Assembly (NCBI GenBank): GCA_917880885.1
Contig: OU862920.1
Coordinates: forward strand, 620,001-684,000
Source: Limnephilus marmoratus
Taxonomy: Eukaryota > Arthropoda > Insecta > Trichoptera > Limnephilidae
DNA length: 64,000 nucleotides
Reading direction: 5' to 3'
Under the pieces are notes generated by a model, which ran no database searches, was not told where the DNA came from, and worked only from the letters and a program-made list of their open reading frames with translations. A program made the position numbers and the translations under genes. The stretch's first letter is position 1. Each line of letters starts with the position of its first letter. Below, one piece after another: positions 1 to 11,681 of this stretch.

Positions 1-404
1 AGGCAAAGGGTTGGGAGAATCTGGCTGGAGAGGTGAAAATCCTCCCTAAATCAGTATCCTCCGATCCAGCCCACCACGCAGTGGTTGGGCAAACGTATCC
101 GCCACTAAGACCTAGACAAATACATACAGTTTCAGACAATAGTGAGCTTTGGCATCACGAAATTACGCGAGAAAAGGCCCGTTCTGAATCCTAGGGGCCT
201 GTGTCATCTTTGAGGTTGCTGAGGGGTGGGTTTTTTAAGGGAAAGGAAGGAGAAGAATATATGGGAAGGAAAAAGGTATGAGGGGTGTTTAGGAATCTGG
301 GGGATAGTGTCGCCAGGAGTGACGGACGTATGAATCTATTCCTCACACTGCGGTGCAAGGCGAAGGGTTGGGAGAATCTGGCTGGAGAGGTCAAAAGCCT
401 TCCA
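1..404. repeat. Dispersed repeat with a 357-bp direct duplication
   Basis: A 27-bp stretch beginning GGGTTGGGAGAATCTGGCTG occurs at 8 and again at 365, and the flanking similarity gives an exact 357-bp offset, so the window opens inside a tandem or duplicated repeat. The purine-rich GGAAAGGAAGGAGAAG tract at 240-256 and the phrase CCACGCAGT near 74 recur, rearranged, at 43310-43435, so this is a dispersed family. No protein homology is recognised; the minus-strand open frame across 191-574 shows no domain. Confidence 0.5.
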
Positions 405-505
405 ATAATTATGGTAACAAGGGAAAGGATAAGAGGGAGATATAAGTTAGTGACGTATTTTATATTGTTAATGGACTTTTTGTCCGTAAATAAATAAATT
501 ATATA

Positions 506-1181
506 CAGCGGGTACCCGGCATGCGTTGCTAGGCCACTTGAACCTCGGGCTCCATTAAACTGTAATGGTTCCATCCCAAATCTCGGAAAACAATATTATA
601 ATGCAAGCGCCTGTACAATATAACATTACATACAACGGGTACCTGGCATGCGTTGCAAGGTCACTGTAACCTCGGGGTCAACTTAACTGTAATGGTTCCA
701 TCCCAAAGCCCGGGAAATAACATTTTAAAGCAAGTGCCTGCAATATGTATATAACATGATATACAACGGTTACTCGGCATGCGTTGCAAGGTCACTGTAA
801 CCTCGGGGTCAACTTAACTGTAATGGTTCCATTCCAAATCTCGGAAAACAACATTATAATGCAAGCGCCTGTACTATATAACATTATATACAACGGGTAC
901 CCGGCATGCGTTGCAAGGTCACTGTAACCTCGGGGTCAACTTAACTGTAATTGTTCCATCCCGATTCCCGGAAATAACATTTTTAAGCAAGTGCCTGCAA
1001 TATATAACATGATATACTACGGTTACTCGGCATGCGTTGCAAGTTCACTGTAACCCCGGGGTCAACTTAACTGTAATGGTTCCATTCCCATTCCTGGGAA
1101 ATTACATTTTAGTGCAATCGCTGCACTACATAACATTATATACAACGGGTACCCGGCATGCGTTGCAAGGTCACTGTAACT
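506..1181. repeat. 128-bp tandem array, six copies, alternating subtypes
   Basis: Copies start at 506, 633, 764, 891, 1017 and 1143 (last one partial), each with the core GGCATGCGTTGC followed by a conserved stretch around GGTCACTGTAACCTCGGGGT. Odd copies carry GCAAGCGCCTGTAC-type ends and even copies GCAAGTGCCTGCAATAT-type ends, so the repeating unit is a two-monomer dimer of about 256 bp. Similar core sequence lies at 48412 and, more weakly, 33718. Confidence 0.8.
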
Positions 1182-1738
1182 TCAGGTTTCTTCATATATT
1201 TAATTTAACACACACTCTTCCACGCTTCATCCACGTTCACACGCAAATGGCATAATTTTTTAACCTTTTAGTTGCATTTTTGCAACGGGCCCCGCTAGTT
1301 CTGAATTATTGTCCGGTAACCACAGTGTTAACACGCTATTATTGAAATGTATGTTGATGTTAGTCTATCCTTTGTCTACTTGTACATGCAGAAAAAATAT
1401 TTATTGTTGTCAATTATTAAACCAAATATGTTCTGATCAAAACCAAAATCTAACTATGAATATATTGTTAATGCTTACTGCTATAAAAACATTGATTTGT
1501 ATAATTCGCCTTTATAAATCTTCATACATGTTTACATACTATTCCCGCATATTTAAATATTATTCAGTATGGGTGATTTAAACGGAGATTTTGACATATC
1601 AGAAATTGATTATGAACGTACTCACAATTTTGAAAATTGGTCAAATAAACATGTATTAGGAATTAATAATATAACTGCCATTAACCTTAACATTGCATAC
1701 TAATATTTTAGTTATTAAGTATTTTAGTTACACACATT
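1182..1738. other. AT-rich spacer before the CR1-like LINE
   Basis: No gene is recognised. A 44-codon frame at 1569-1703 starts at an ATG after a pyrimidine/AT stretch and ends in TAA; it matches no family I know and may be chance or a remnant of the LINE 5' region. Confidence 0.3.
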
Positions 1739-2896
1739 ATGTCTTTTAGTTTCATAGATGATGATAATGACATAAATTTTTGTAAGATAAATAACCTGTT
1801 CGAATGGCTTCGTAAGCAAGACATACTGAAACGTGAAACGAGTAAACTCAATTTTGTGGAACTAAACATTAGATCTATAGGTAGGTATTGGGACCTATTT
1901 CATGTTTATTTTAAAGACTGCTTAAATAACATTGACGTACTCATGCTTTGCGAAACTGTAATTCGTTCGGAACTTGTTAATCTTTATGATATTCCCGGTT
2001 TCAATTCGTACCACTATTGCAGAAACCATAAATCCGGTGGAGGCATTTTGTTATATGTAAAGAATAGCCTCTCCTTTTCGCAAATATTTCTGGACAGTAA
2101 ATATTTTGAGAACGTTTTTGGAATATTGACACTTCCAAATAACAGTACTTTAAATGTCTTGGCAATATACCGACCCCCGAATTTAAATAAGCAAGCTTTT
2201 TTGTCAGAAATATCCAATGTGTTTGAAAACAATATTAAATCAAATGAAAGTGTAATATTTTTCGGCGATGTAAATTTTAAATTTATTACATAAAAATGAT
2301 GCTATCATTATAAAATATGAAAATATTCTTACTAATAACTATTTTAAAAAATGTATAAATTATGTTACACGAGAAGTAATAGTTCAAGGGAAAATTGTTA
2401 GTTCTTGCTTAGATCACTTTTTTGTGCGAGTTAGCGGAAAGTTACCTACTGGATTAACCAGTACAATCTCCGCGTGCGTATGTGATTATAATATTGCCGA
2501 TCATAATACAACAGCTGTAAGCATACTCTATAAGTCGGTAGATAATTTCAACTCTAGCGATTCTAATAACGTCAAAATTCTTTCGCAAAAACAGATTGAT
2601 AAACGCATTTGTAATTATGACTGGAAGTCGCTTCTAAAAGAAACCGAATGTTCGGTTATTTATTTAAAAATTAAAAATTATTTTGACGACTTGTATAAAA
2701 ACAGCACCATTACAATTAGCAAAAAACCTAAAAGTCGACCTTATGCAATAAATGATTGGATATCTAGTGATGCACTATATAAAATTTAAAAAATGGGATT
2801 ATTTATATAAGCGTTGGAAAAATGCCCCAACAAATAAATACTATGAAAAAGAATATAAGGGTTATCGAAATGTTTTAAATAAATTGTTACTTAATA
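1739..2896 (+). pseudogene. CR1-like LINE, 5' part: apurinic endonuclease domain (frameshifted)
   Basis: This encodes the N-terminal endonuclease (EEP family) of a CR1/L2-group non-LTR retrotransposon; the enzyme nicks target DNA to prime reverse transcription. The protein starts at the ATG at 1739; visible motifs are VELNIRS, the GGGILLYVKNSLSF block, LAIYRPPN, FFGDVN, then, in another frame from about 2295, SSCLDHFFVR and the terminal ADHN. A frameshift lies at about 2280-2295 and a second at about 2789, after which the frame continues to 2896. The coding sequence is interrupted at 2896/2897 by a long-TIR element and resumes at 9382-9409 and 21071. No ORF1 is recognised upstream, so the copy is probably 5' truncated. 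Confidence 0.85.
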
Positions 2897-3370
2897 GGCC
2901 AGTGCAATTAGCGATCCGCGATCGGAATTAATCCGGTAGTCCCAATTTTTTTATATGTTTTATATACTCACCTAGTGATGTAAAATCTGAGTTTTCGACC
3001 TTGGGTCACTTGAGCTTTCGACGCCATTTTGAAAAAACCAGCCGAAATCGCGCCAAAATCTAGTTTTTCTCAAATATCTCGTTTCCAATAAAAATGTTGG
3101 CCAAAGTAGCTTTACAAGTTTAGTAGAACATAAAATTATCTATTATTTTTATCTAAAAAAATTTCTTCTATCTCTAATAAATATCGAGATATGTAGTCGT
3201 AAAAAAGTATATAAGTTTATAAAAACGGGTAAATTGCTCGACTTGGTTTGGTTTTTTGTGCGTATCTCATTTCCAGTACAATTTTGTGAAAAACTTACTG
3301 ATATCAATTTTGTGGAGAATAAAATTTCATAAACAACATAGGTATATGTTTAATGTTTATTTCGCAATTT
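2897..3370. repeat. Left terminal inverted repeat
   Basis: Pairs with 8880-9381 in inverted orientation. Similarity is near-perfect in the outer 30 bp, apart from small indels, and weaker inwards. Confidence 0.75.
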
Positions 3371-3485
3371 GGTATCCAGGTTCTTATACAAAAATTTCAC
3401 AAAAATTAGGTAAAAAATGAATCAGAAGATAATCTTGGCATTCCTTGATTATTCTTTTTTTTTTAAACAATTATTAGTGAAATAA

Positions 3486-6400
3486 CCTGTAACATATATA
3501 ACAGCAATATTAACCATCGATATAATCATAACATATAAAATTTTAAATAATTTAATTTTACCAAAAATAATATTTGACGATATTAGTTTTTTAGATCTTC
3601 ATACAATAGTGTACGCTAGTGCTATCACTATATGTAATAAGTTAGGAGTTAAATTAATATCCTCTGATGATAGATCATATAGTTATAGTAAACCAGAATG
3701 GCAGATTAGATTAGAAAATGATGTAGTATTTTTAAGAAGTAGTATAGCTAGAGTAATTGAATATAAAAATGGAAATAGAAGTAGGAATATTTTGAGATAT
3801 GTAGATGAAATTGGGAGAAAATTTGGTTATAGCATTGGTAGTAATAATAATGAAAATATAATCAATGATTTATTAGATTTATTAAAACAAAAATTAGGTG
3901 TAAAAGCTAGTAGATTAAAAAGATATAATTATACGTATAATAAAAGAAATAATAATAGATTATTTCAGAAAAATGAGAAAATATTTTATTCCAAACTTGA
4001 CGATAAACAGAATATTATTTCGAATAATAATATTCCGTTGCCATCTGAATCAGATATGCGCGATTTTTGGACAAACATTTGGAGTAAAGATATAAAACAT
4101 AATGAGGCAGGTAACTGGATAGAAAATGAAGAACTCAATTGTTCAGACATTGAACAAATGAGTTTTTCTGATATATCGGTTGAATTGTTAGCCAAAATTA
4201 TAAAAAATACTCATAATTGGAAAGCCACGGGTTGCGATTGGATACATAATTTTTGGTACAAACGTCTAACTACTTTACATCCTCTTTTTGCAAAAAATCT
4301 TTCAAAACTTGTCAGAGAACCTCAAAATTTTCCTAATTTTCTAACTAAGGGCATTACTTATATGTTGCCTAAAAGCGAACATATTAATAATCCCTCTCAA
4401 TATAGACCCATTACATGTCTACCGACAATATACAAAATTTTAACCTCTTGCTTGACAGATTTAATATATACTCATTTGGATGAAAAAAATATTTTATCTG
4501 AACAACAAAAAGGTTGTCGCAGAAAACATATGGGATGTAAAGAACAGTTAGTTATTGATTCTGTAATTTTAAAACAAATTCAAAATCAAAAGCGTAATTT
4601 ACATACTTGTTATATAGATTATCAAAAAGCTTTTGATAGTGTCCCGCACTCGTGGCTAATCAAAATATTAAAAATATATAAAGTTAACCCAATTATAATT
4701 AGCTTTTTGAAAAATATTATGTCCTTTTGGAATACAGATTTGCTAGTTAATTTAAAAGGTAAGAAAATAGTAGTACCGGGCATTTCAATAAAAAGAGGGA
4801 TTTTTCAAGGAGACTCATTGAGCCCTCTTTGGTTTTGCTTAGCATTGAATCCCCTTTCTAAAATGTTAATTAAAAGCAAGTTTGGAATAAAAATTAAGGG
4901 TAATACAAGAGAGAGTAGTATAGTTTCACATCTATTATATATGGATGATATAAAATTATTTTCAAATTCTGAATCAAATTTAGAGAAAATGATTAAGGTA
5001 GTTAAAATTTTTTCAGATGATATTAAAATGACTTTTGGTTTAGATAAATGTAAAACTATCCATATAGAGAAAGGCAAAATTGTAGATGGAGACGAGGGTA
5101 TATTTAGAAATTTCAAAATTCAAAGTATGAAAGGGGATGAGGTTTATAAATATTTAGGATACCCGCAATCGAATAGATTAGATCACACTAGTATTAAAAA
5201 TGATATTAGGATTAAATTTCAAACTAGGATCAGAAAAATTTTAAAATGCAATCTATCTGCTAAAAATTTAGTAAAAGCAATAAATACTTGGGCAATACCT
5301 CTACTAACGTACTCATTTGGCATAATTAAATAGTCCAATACAGATTTAGATAGTTTAGAACGATTAATTAGAACTACGTTAACAAAATTTAATTGCCATC
5401 ATCCAAATTCAGCTATAGAACGAATTAATTTACCTAGAAATTTAGGAGGTAGAGGTGTAGTCAAAATAACATCTTTGAAACACAATCAGGTAGAAATGCT
5501 TAGAAATTTTTTCCATAGGAAAGCTAATAGCTCAGAAATGCACAAAATAATTTGCAAGGCAGATAGAAATATTACACCTTTAAATTTATATGACGAGAAT
5601 GCCAACATTCTTATAAATACTAACCAGGAATTATTAGATTCCTGGTCAAATAAAATTATTCACGCAAAACACTTCAATTATCTCAACCAAACGTATGTTG
5701 ACAAACTTTCGTCAAACAAATGGTTGAGTATTGGAGAGTTGAGCGCAGAAATAGAAGGATTTATGCTTGCAATTCAAGATAGAGTCATTAATACTAAAAA
5801 TTATAGAAAGCATATAATCAAAGATATAAATCAAATTGATGATTTATGTAGAAAATGTTTGGCTTTTCCCGAAACTATAGAACATATTATATCGGGATGT
5901 TCTATATTAGCGCCTTCAGAGTATACATTTAGGCACAATCAGGTTTTAAAAATAATTCACCAAAGTTTGGTAATTAAACATAACTTGATTGATTGCCGTA
6001 ATGTAGTACCTTATTATGAATATGAACCAAATTCATTTATAGAAAATGAATTTTATAAAATATATTATGATAAAACTATACTAACAGACAGAACAATTAG
6101 TCATAATAGACCTGATATAGTTTTACATGACAAAATTTAAAAAAATAACTTATATCATTGATGTAGCTATTCCAAATTCCTGTAATATTCAAAAAACTGT
6201 TTCTGAAAAAATTAGAAAATACACAGATTTAGGAAATGAGATTAAAAGAATTTGGCATTCTCGGACTATAAAAATATTACCATTTGTTATTTCGGCCACT
6301 GGCATAATACCTAGGAATCTGATTCAAAATTTAAGCATATTAGATTTGTCAAAGAATTTGTATATAAAAATGCAAAAAGCAGTAATTTTAAATACATGTA

Positions 6401-6495
6401 GGATTACAAAAGATTTTTTAAATATTTATATTGAGGGATCAGTAGGATTTATAGGTTCAATTAGAAATGCCACAGAGCCGAACCCTCTGATATGA
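3486..6495 (+). pseudogene. R4/Dong-like LINE: reverse transcriptase plus restriction-like endonuclease
   Basis: This is the pol protein of a site-selective non-LTR retrotransposon with a C-terminal restriction-like endonuclease. The frame is open from 3486 without an ATG (GTG at 3609), so the 5' end with any zinc-finger domain is missing. Visible RT motifs are ATGCDWIHNFWYK, QYRPITCLPT, YIDYQKAFDSVPH (motif A), GIFQGDSLSPL (motif B) and LLYMDDIKLF (catalytic YMDD, 4938-4949). C-terminally there is a C-x2-C-x7-H-x4-C zinc motif near 5847-5900 and an RPD...IDVAIP endonuclease core near 6110-6175. An in-frame TAG at 5331-5333 stands where tryptophan is expected, and a frameshift lies at 6120-6140 in an A-rich tract. 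The copy therefore looks dead, although otherwise well preserved and AT-rich. Confidence 0.88.
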
Positions 6496-6658
6496 AAATA
6501 TCTGGAGTCGGTGAATTATATTCCCATTTGGTCTCTAGTAGGTTGACATGTTGTTCTTGTATTGTTTTGTATTTATAATACTTATATAGTGCAATTGCAT
6601 AACGTGGATTCACTAGATGATCATTTGGGGAAGTGTATGAAAGGGTTTAGTTTTTCCT

Positions 6659-6710
<52 letters not shown>

Positions 6711-6840
6711 GGGGAAAATTTAACCTGGACATTTAAATCTGGTGAGAATTAATTAAGGTTCATAGTACATAGATGTGGTAAAAAAAAAAAAAAATGTATT
6801 TTCAAATTTATGACTATTGACTTTAGTTTCTTACTGTCAC
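6496..6840. other. R4 3' region and junction with poly(T)/poly(A) runs
   Basis: About 160 bp of possible R4 3' UTR are followed by a roughly 50-nt T run (6659-6709) and later an A run (about 6780-6794). A T run downstream of a plus-strand LINE is not its poly(A) tail; it may mark another insertion or simple-sequence growth. No gene is seen. Confidence 0.5.
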
Positions 6841-8420
6841 TTACGGGCCCCGAAAAGCTTCAATATAGTCTTCCAATGTCTCATCAGCTGAATTTACGAC
6901 GACTGGGTCATCAAATTCCTCGTCATCATCATGAACGAGGGCTGCCACAGCATTCTCGCATGAGCTGCCATTCCGGTGAATATAGAGTAGGGAGCATTTC
7001 AAACCCGACTTTCTATATGTGCACTTTCTAGCGCAACCTTTTTGCATTGGCATGATATAAAGTTCAGCAACGCCTGAGGTGCAGCCTCCTTCATCATTGG
7101 TACTGGAGTTAGTAACCCAACAGCCTCCTTCTTCCACCCCCATTCAGTTGGATCTTTATGGTGACCAAGCCAAATCTGCACTTTGAAGTATGTGGTAGCC
7201 TGGATAAATTGAATTTGTCCTTTTCGCTCCTTTGACAAAAAGAATGTACCTACCTTAAAATTTTCCAAATTTGATTTCTCATTGTAGCCATACAAAAGTG
7301 CAAAGAATTGTTCGGCAGCCAAAGTGATTGTTTCTCGCTTTGCTTTTGGATCTTGAAATACACAAGTTTTATTCACTGAGTGGTTCTTGAGAAGAATATT
7401 ACAAAATTTGTATATACCGGCCTTGACCGAACGGAGCACCAGTTATGTCGCAGCCACTTATGGCATGAATGAATAAAATATTTTCAACTATTTTAATGTA
7501 TTTAAAACGTTTCAGGTGATTTACCTTTACCAACTTTTTGGTAATATGCGTTTGGAGGTGAGAGAGCTGTGAGGAGTACGAACGGGTCAATATCCTAACC
7601 AATGATTATGACTGCATCACGTGGAGATGACAACGAGTTTGCTGTGGTTGTTATGGGAATATCAGCATCCTCTTCAGCTTGTACTGTCGTTTTTTTCGAT
7701 CGTTCAAGTAAGGCTCTGAGTAGGGAAATAAAACGAGACTTGTTCTTCTCATTTACCAGAAACTTTTCATTAGTGCTTTTTTTTTCAACCTAATTTGGGT
7801 ATCATAATGATTTTGTACATAGCTTGACATATTGCTAAAAATGATTGAAAAGGGTTGAGCACGACCCCATACAACATTGTGCAGTAAATATCCTCCATCC
7901 ACTACGTGTATACTTCTTCCCAGTTCTGTGTTATTTGGTAGAGGGTTGGTAAAAAATAAAATATGAATTTGGTTTCTTTGCGCATGTCTTCCTCTGAGAA
8001 AAGAGACAGTGGGACAGGAGATAGTTCATATTGGAAATATTCTTTATGTTCAATTTCACACTTTTTGGCAATACACATACGATGGAATAGCATTGATGGA
8101 TCTATTGTCACAGTCACCCGCTGATTTTTTTATGCTGCTGGTTTTAAGTGTAGGTTTCCAAAGTTGTCATAAGAAATTTCCCCATCTTTTCCCATTCTTA
8201 TCATCGTGCCACTGCTTATAGACATAATCACGTTTGTTTAAGGAAATGGTTCATGGCAAGCAAACCATTCAACGATAGTTTGGACATCTTTGTTATACCT
8301 CTTAATTCGTGTAGGCCTCATCTCTACATGTTGCTCTGACGTTCCTGATTCAACCCCACAGAATGACTCGATACTCTCACAAATGTTATGCAGATAAAGA
8401 AATCCATAATCCTATAAGAG
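6841..8420 (-). pseudogene. Transposon-borne protein with PIN/FEN1-like and CXC domains (decayed)
   Basis: Read from about 8400 down to a TAA at 6841-6843, several frames together resemble a protein seen as multicopy 'hypothetical' genes in insects. In order: VTIDPSMLFHRM and YELSPVPLSLF (7990-8110), EEDADIP then DAVIIIG (7600-7700, resembling the acidic VVGxDTDLLVLL strand of PIN/FEN1-like nucleases), HAISGCDITGAPFGQG (about 7430-7465), DPTEWGWKK (about 7130-7160), and a cysteine-rich tail CTYRKSGLKCS resembling the TSO1/tesmin CXC fold. At least three frame changes or stops break it (near 7590, 7435 and 7045). A nuclease or DNA-binding role is inference from domain resemblance. It lies inside the long-TIR element and is probably its original gene. 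Confidence 0.6.
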
Positions 8421-8879
8421 CTATAATCCTGTGTAGCCTAAGTTATGACCGACAAAAGTTTCATGGGGGCTGGCAGCTATAGAGAACTTATGAGAAAAAA
8501 ACAAAGATTTCAATACAAAAATAACCGATTCCCAATGAAATAATTCTTAAAATGTCATTTTTGTTTATGATTTTTGTATGTAAAAAGAGCTAAATTATCT
8601 GAAAAAACCTTCGAAGAAGCTAAACCACATTTTTGGAGCTGACGACCTCAATTTAGAACTAAATGACGCCCGATGGCCAGTCCTGGAGTGGCTAATTGGC
8701 ACCAACTGCAGGGAACCGGAGGGGGGGGGGGGGGTGAAAGGGTCGGAGGGGGGGGGGGGATCCTCCACTCTAGTTAATTTATTTATAGATATTATAGTTA
8801 AAAATGTAAAGTGAACAAAAGTCGAATGACGTGGTAATATCGTGATAAATTTTTATGTTTTCACCTACCAATATTTGTT
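8421..8879. other. Non-coding interior with two long G runs
   Basis: Two guanine tracts at about 8718-8757 (separated by TGAAAGGGTCGGA) have quadruplex-forming potential and probably vary in length. No gene is seen in the rest. Confidence 0.5.
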
Positions 8880-9381
8880 TATTCATACTTTAAATCAGTA
8901 AAAACAATACAAAAAACATAGAAATCACAATTCTTATAAAAAAAATTATTCTCTACAAAATTAATATCAGTAATTTTTTCACAAAATTGCACTGAAAAAG
9001 AGGTACGTCCAAAAAACCAAACCAAGTCGTGCAATTTTCTTGTTTTTATAAATTTGTACACATTTTTACGGCTGTGTATCCCAATACTTATTAGAGATAG
9101 AAGAAATTTTTTTAGGTAAAAATTGTAGGTAATTTTATGTTCTACTAAACTTGTGAAGCTACTTTAGCAAAAATTTTCATTGGGAACGAGATATTTGAGA
9201 AAAACTAGATTTTGGCTCGATTTCGGCTGGTTTTTTCAAAATGGCGTCGAAAGCTCAAGTGACCCAAGGTCGAAAACTCAGATTTTTCATCAGGAGATGA
9301 GTGTATAAAACATATAAAAAAATTGGGACTACCGGAATAATTCCGATCGCGACCCCCTTTTTTGCGCTAATTGCACTGGCC
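8880..9381. repeat. Right terminal inverted repeat
   Basis: Reverse complement of 2897-3370; ends in TTGCACTGGCC at 9381, followed by TATAAATTA, which is resumed LINE sequence. Confidence 0.75.
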
Positions 9382-9409
9382 TATAAATTAAAAACCTCAT
9401 ACTATAATG
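9382..9409 (+). pseudogene. 28-bp sliver of the CR1-like LINE
   Basis: This short piece lies between the long-TIR element and the LTR element. Its last four bases AATG (9406-9409) recur at 21071-21074 after the LTR element, and the LINE reading frame continues across that join, so it is LINE sequence stranded between two insertions. Confidence 0.7.
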
Positions 9410-10163
9410 TGTTACGGAGCGCATTTCCGGTTTGACAATATTAAAGAGTTACTTTATGACTCGCGCGCCGCAGTGTTTCCGGCCGCTCGGAACAGCAAAG
9501 CGGCGATACGCGTTCGAGCCCCACAGTCAGCGCCCAGCCTCAGAGCACCGAGCACGTGCCGCTGTGTGCCGCTCGCTCCATACGACCGACGGTAGAATCT
9601 CGTGGAACAATGGCGCCAGACACGTGTTGTAACCATGTATTCGAGGACTGGAACATCAGAGTTCGTTGCCGAGTCGAACACGCCTCTCACACCACCCTGT
9701 AAGTGACTGCATTGCCGTATTCCCTCTTTAATAATGTGTCTATTCGCTGTGTTAGTGATTGCCTCGCGAAACCCACCCGGGATGACGAAATTGAGAGATC
9801 ATGTTAGTTCTAAAGTTCAGCTAGGTCATTGTCATTGTGTTCATACTACATTGTTGACCCCTGTGATTACTGTAATGGTTTGTACCTGTTGATTCTACAA
9901 TATATGACCTTTTCCTCTATTAACTGTTGTTATTCCGCTACGGTGGAGGTACCCAGGGCGACGCCCCGCACTGTATATTGAGAGATGGAGCTTACCTGAT
10001 AGCCTACCGGCGGCCTCCGCTCTGAATAGAGAGATCTCATATGCTTTTTCCGATTTTGCTAGCCTCGGGCATGTTGAGACGATATTGTTGGGGGTACACA
10101 CCGCGCCTACCCCAGGCCCCACGTGTGTTGTAGCCCAAACGCACCACAGGCCCCAACGTACCA
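9410..10163 (+). repeat. 5' LTR
   Basis: 754 bp, TG...CA, nearly identical to 20317-21070. Noted differences are G/A near 9659, G/T near 9877 and C/T at the third base from the end. It contains a GC-rich block at 9460-9600. No clear AATAAA signal was seen. Confidence 0.93.
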
Positions 10164-11681
10164 CTGACGCACCAACGTGGGTACAGGAAGTTTTTTTCGA
10201 TTTTTTTTCCCCCTCTCAATTGCTCTGCGGGATGTCTCCCGAGCCTTCCCCAATTTTTTTTTTCTTTTTTCAAAAACGTTAAGAATGCTATGCCATACTT
10301 GTTTTATGTCCCAGAAATCCATAATGTGAAAGTACGGTCACGATTTTAAAACTGTCATTGTGATTTGCTGAGGTTTTGCAAAAAACCGCAGTAAGCCCGT
10401 GTCTTGAAACAAGTCCTTATTACAATTTTGGGGTGAAAGCCACCACAAATTGACACGGCGGCCATTGCATCAGCGATCCATACAAGAAAACGGCGGTGAT
10501 TTCGCGCGCTTAGTAACAAAACATCGCTCGCTATGCGAAGCCCGGCATAACAACAAGATTCCCGCGCATTTCACGTGCGCGCGCACCTCGTAACACGATA
10601 CCTAGGGACGAATAGCTGTTGCCAACAGGACACACATATCGAATGCAAACACTAATTTATAATAAAATATTTTGTTTATATTCAAACCAATTTGAAACTG
10701 TGCACCTACATTTGGATTTCAGCATGACGTCGTACGGGCAGTTATAACCAAATACGTTGGAAACGGAACTCAGTGTTTTGTGAAGAAACATTTTGTCCCT
10801 TTTTCCATGCACAATATACCGAACGCCCCGGTCAGAGTGTTTTTCAAAATTACACTGACTATAATTCTATTAAATGGACAAATTAATAACATTCCTTTCC
10901 ACATTGTTTATTCAGGTACAGTGTTTTTTCCTGCCCTTTTTTTTCAGCAAAACACCAGTGATAATAGTGCGAAATAAAAGTGACAATTTACAATTACTGC
11001 AGTGAATAATGTTTTTTCTAAAGAAAAGTTCTTTCCAACCTGATAATACAGTTCGTGATTAATTTTCATAAATTAATAATATAACTATTAGAGCATAATC
11101 TAATAAATTCTCATATTTAAATATTTCCTTTCGGAATTAATGAATTGTTTCTAGAAAAGTGCCTTCTTAGAGTTTCAATGCATTTCTACAGTGGAAAGTG
11201 TTCGTTAAAAAATAGAAATCCTTTTTTCTAAAGACCCGTCCTGGCCAAATTTTTGAAAAATCAGTTTAATACTTGTGAATTTCACCGAATTTCCAAAAGT
11301 GCTTTGTGATAAATAAAAAAGTGTACCCCCTAAGGTCAGTCCACGCCAATTTTTTTCTGCCTTGACTATGAATTCTGGTGTCGTATACATCAAATTGAAG
11401 TTTGGATCACAGCGTTCGCCAGCGATACCTCCAATACAAAGGAGTGCCAATCAGTGAAGACCAAGTGGAAAGTGCCTCACAAAAACCAATTTTACGTTTT
11501 ACTAAAGGAAACCCCTGGGCAAATTTTATTGAATGGACACAATACTTATAAATTTTCACCTAGTTTTCGAAAAGTGTTTTGTGAAAAGTAAAAAACCTTT
11601 CCCCCCAGGGCAATCCCTGGCCATTTTTTTTCCAGAACTCAGGACTTAGAAAATTTTCTTTTCTTTCCTTTGAACTCCACA
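10164..11681 (+). other. Leader between 5' LTR and gag
   Basis: There are 1.5 kb without a recognised gene. A segment at about 11210-11345 is repeated imperfectly at about 11500-11640 (shared phrases around AAAGTGnTTTGTGA and GCCAnTTTTTTT), just before gag. The primer-binding site should follow 10163, but I could not assign its tRNA. Confidence 0.6.

Larger units (their letters stand above)
2897..9381. mobile_element. 6.5-kb DNA element with ~490-bp terminal inverted repeats
   Basis: The ends GGCCAGTGCAATTAGCG (2897) and its reverse complement (to 9381) open imperfect inverted repeats of roughly 480-500 bp, including matched phrases such as TCGACGCCATTTTG and CAAATATCTCGTTTCC with their complements. 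It sits in the coding sequence of the CR1-like LINE, with TA on both sides as the only visible target duplication. Inside are a plus-strand R4-like LINE (3486-6495) and a minus-strand gene (about 8400-6841). The minus-strand gene is probably the element's own cargo and the LINE a later insertion. I cannot assign a superfamily; no DDE transposase was recognised. Confidence 0.7.

Noticed and set aside
191..574. 127-codon minus-strand open frame
   Set aside because: Low-complexity S/F/P/L-rich product across a dispersed repeat; no start context and no known family.
6810..8221. Plus-strand open frames in the long-TIR element
   Set aside because: They are antisense shadows of the minus-strand PIN/CXC pseudogene.
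9454..10164. Short open frames in the LTR, repeated at 20281-21071
   Set aside because: They lie in the GC-rich part of the LTR on both strands and are simply duplicated with it; no domain is seen.
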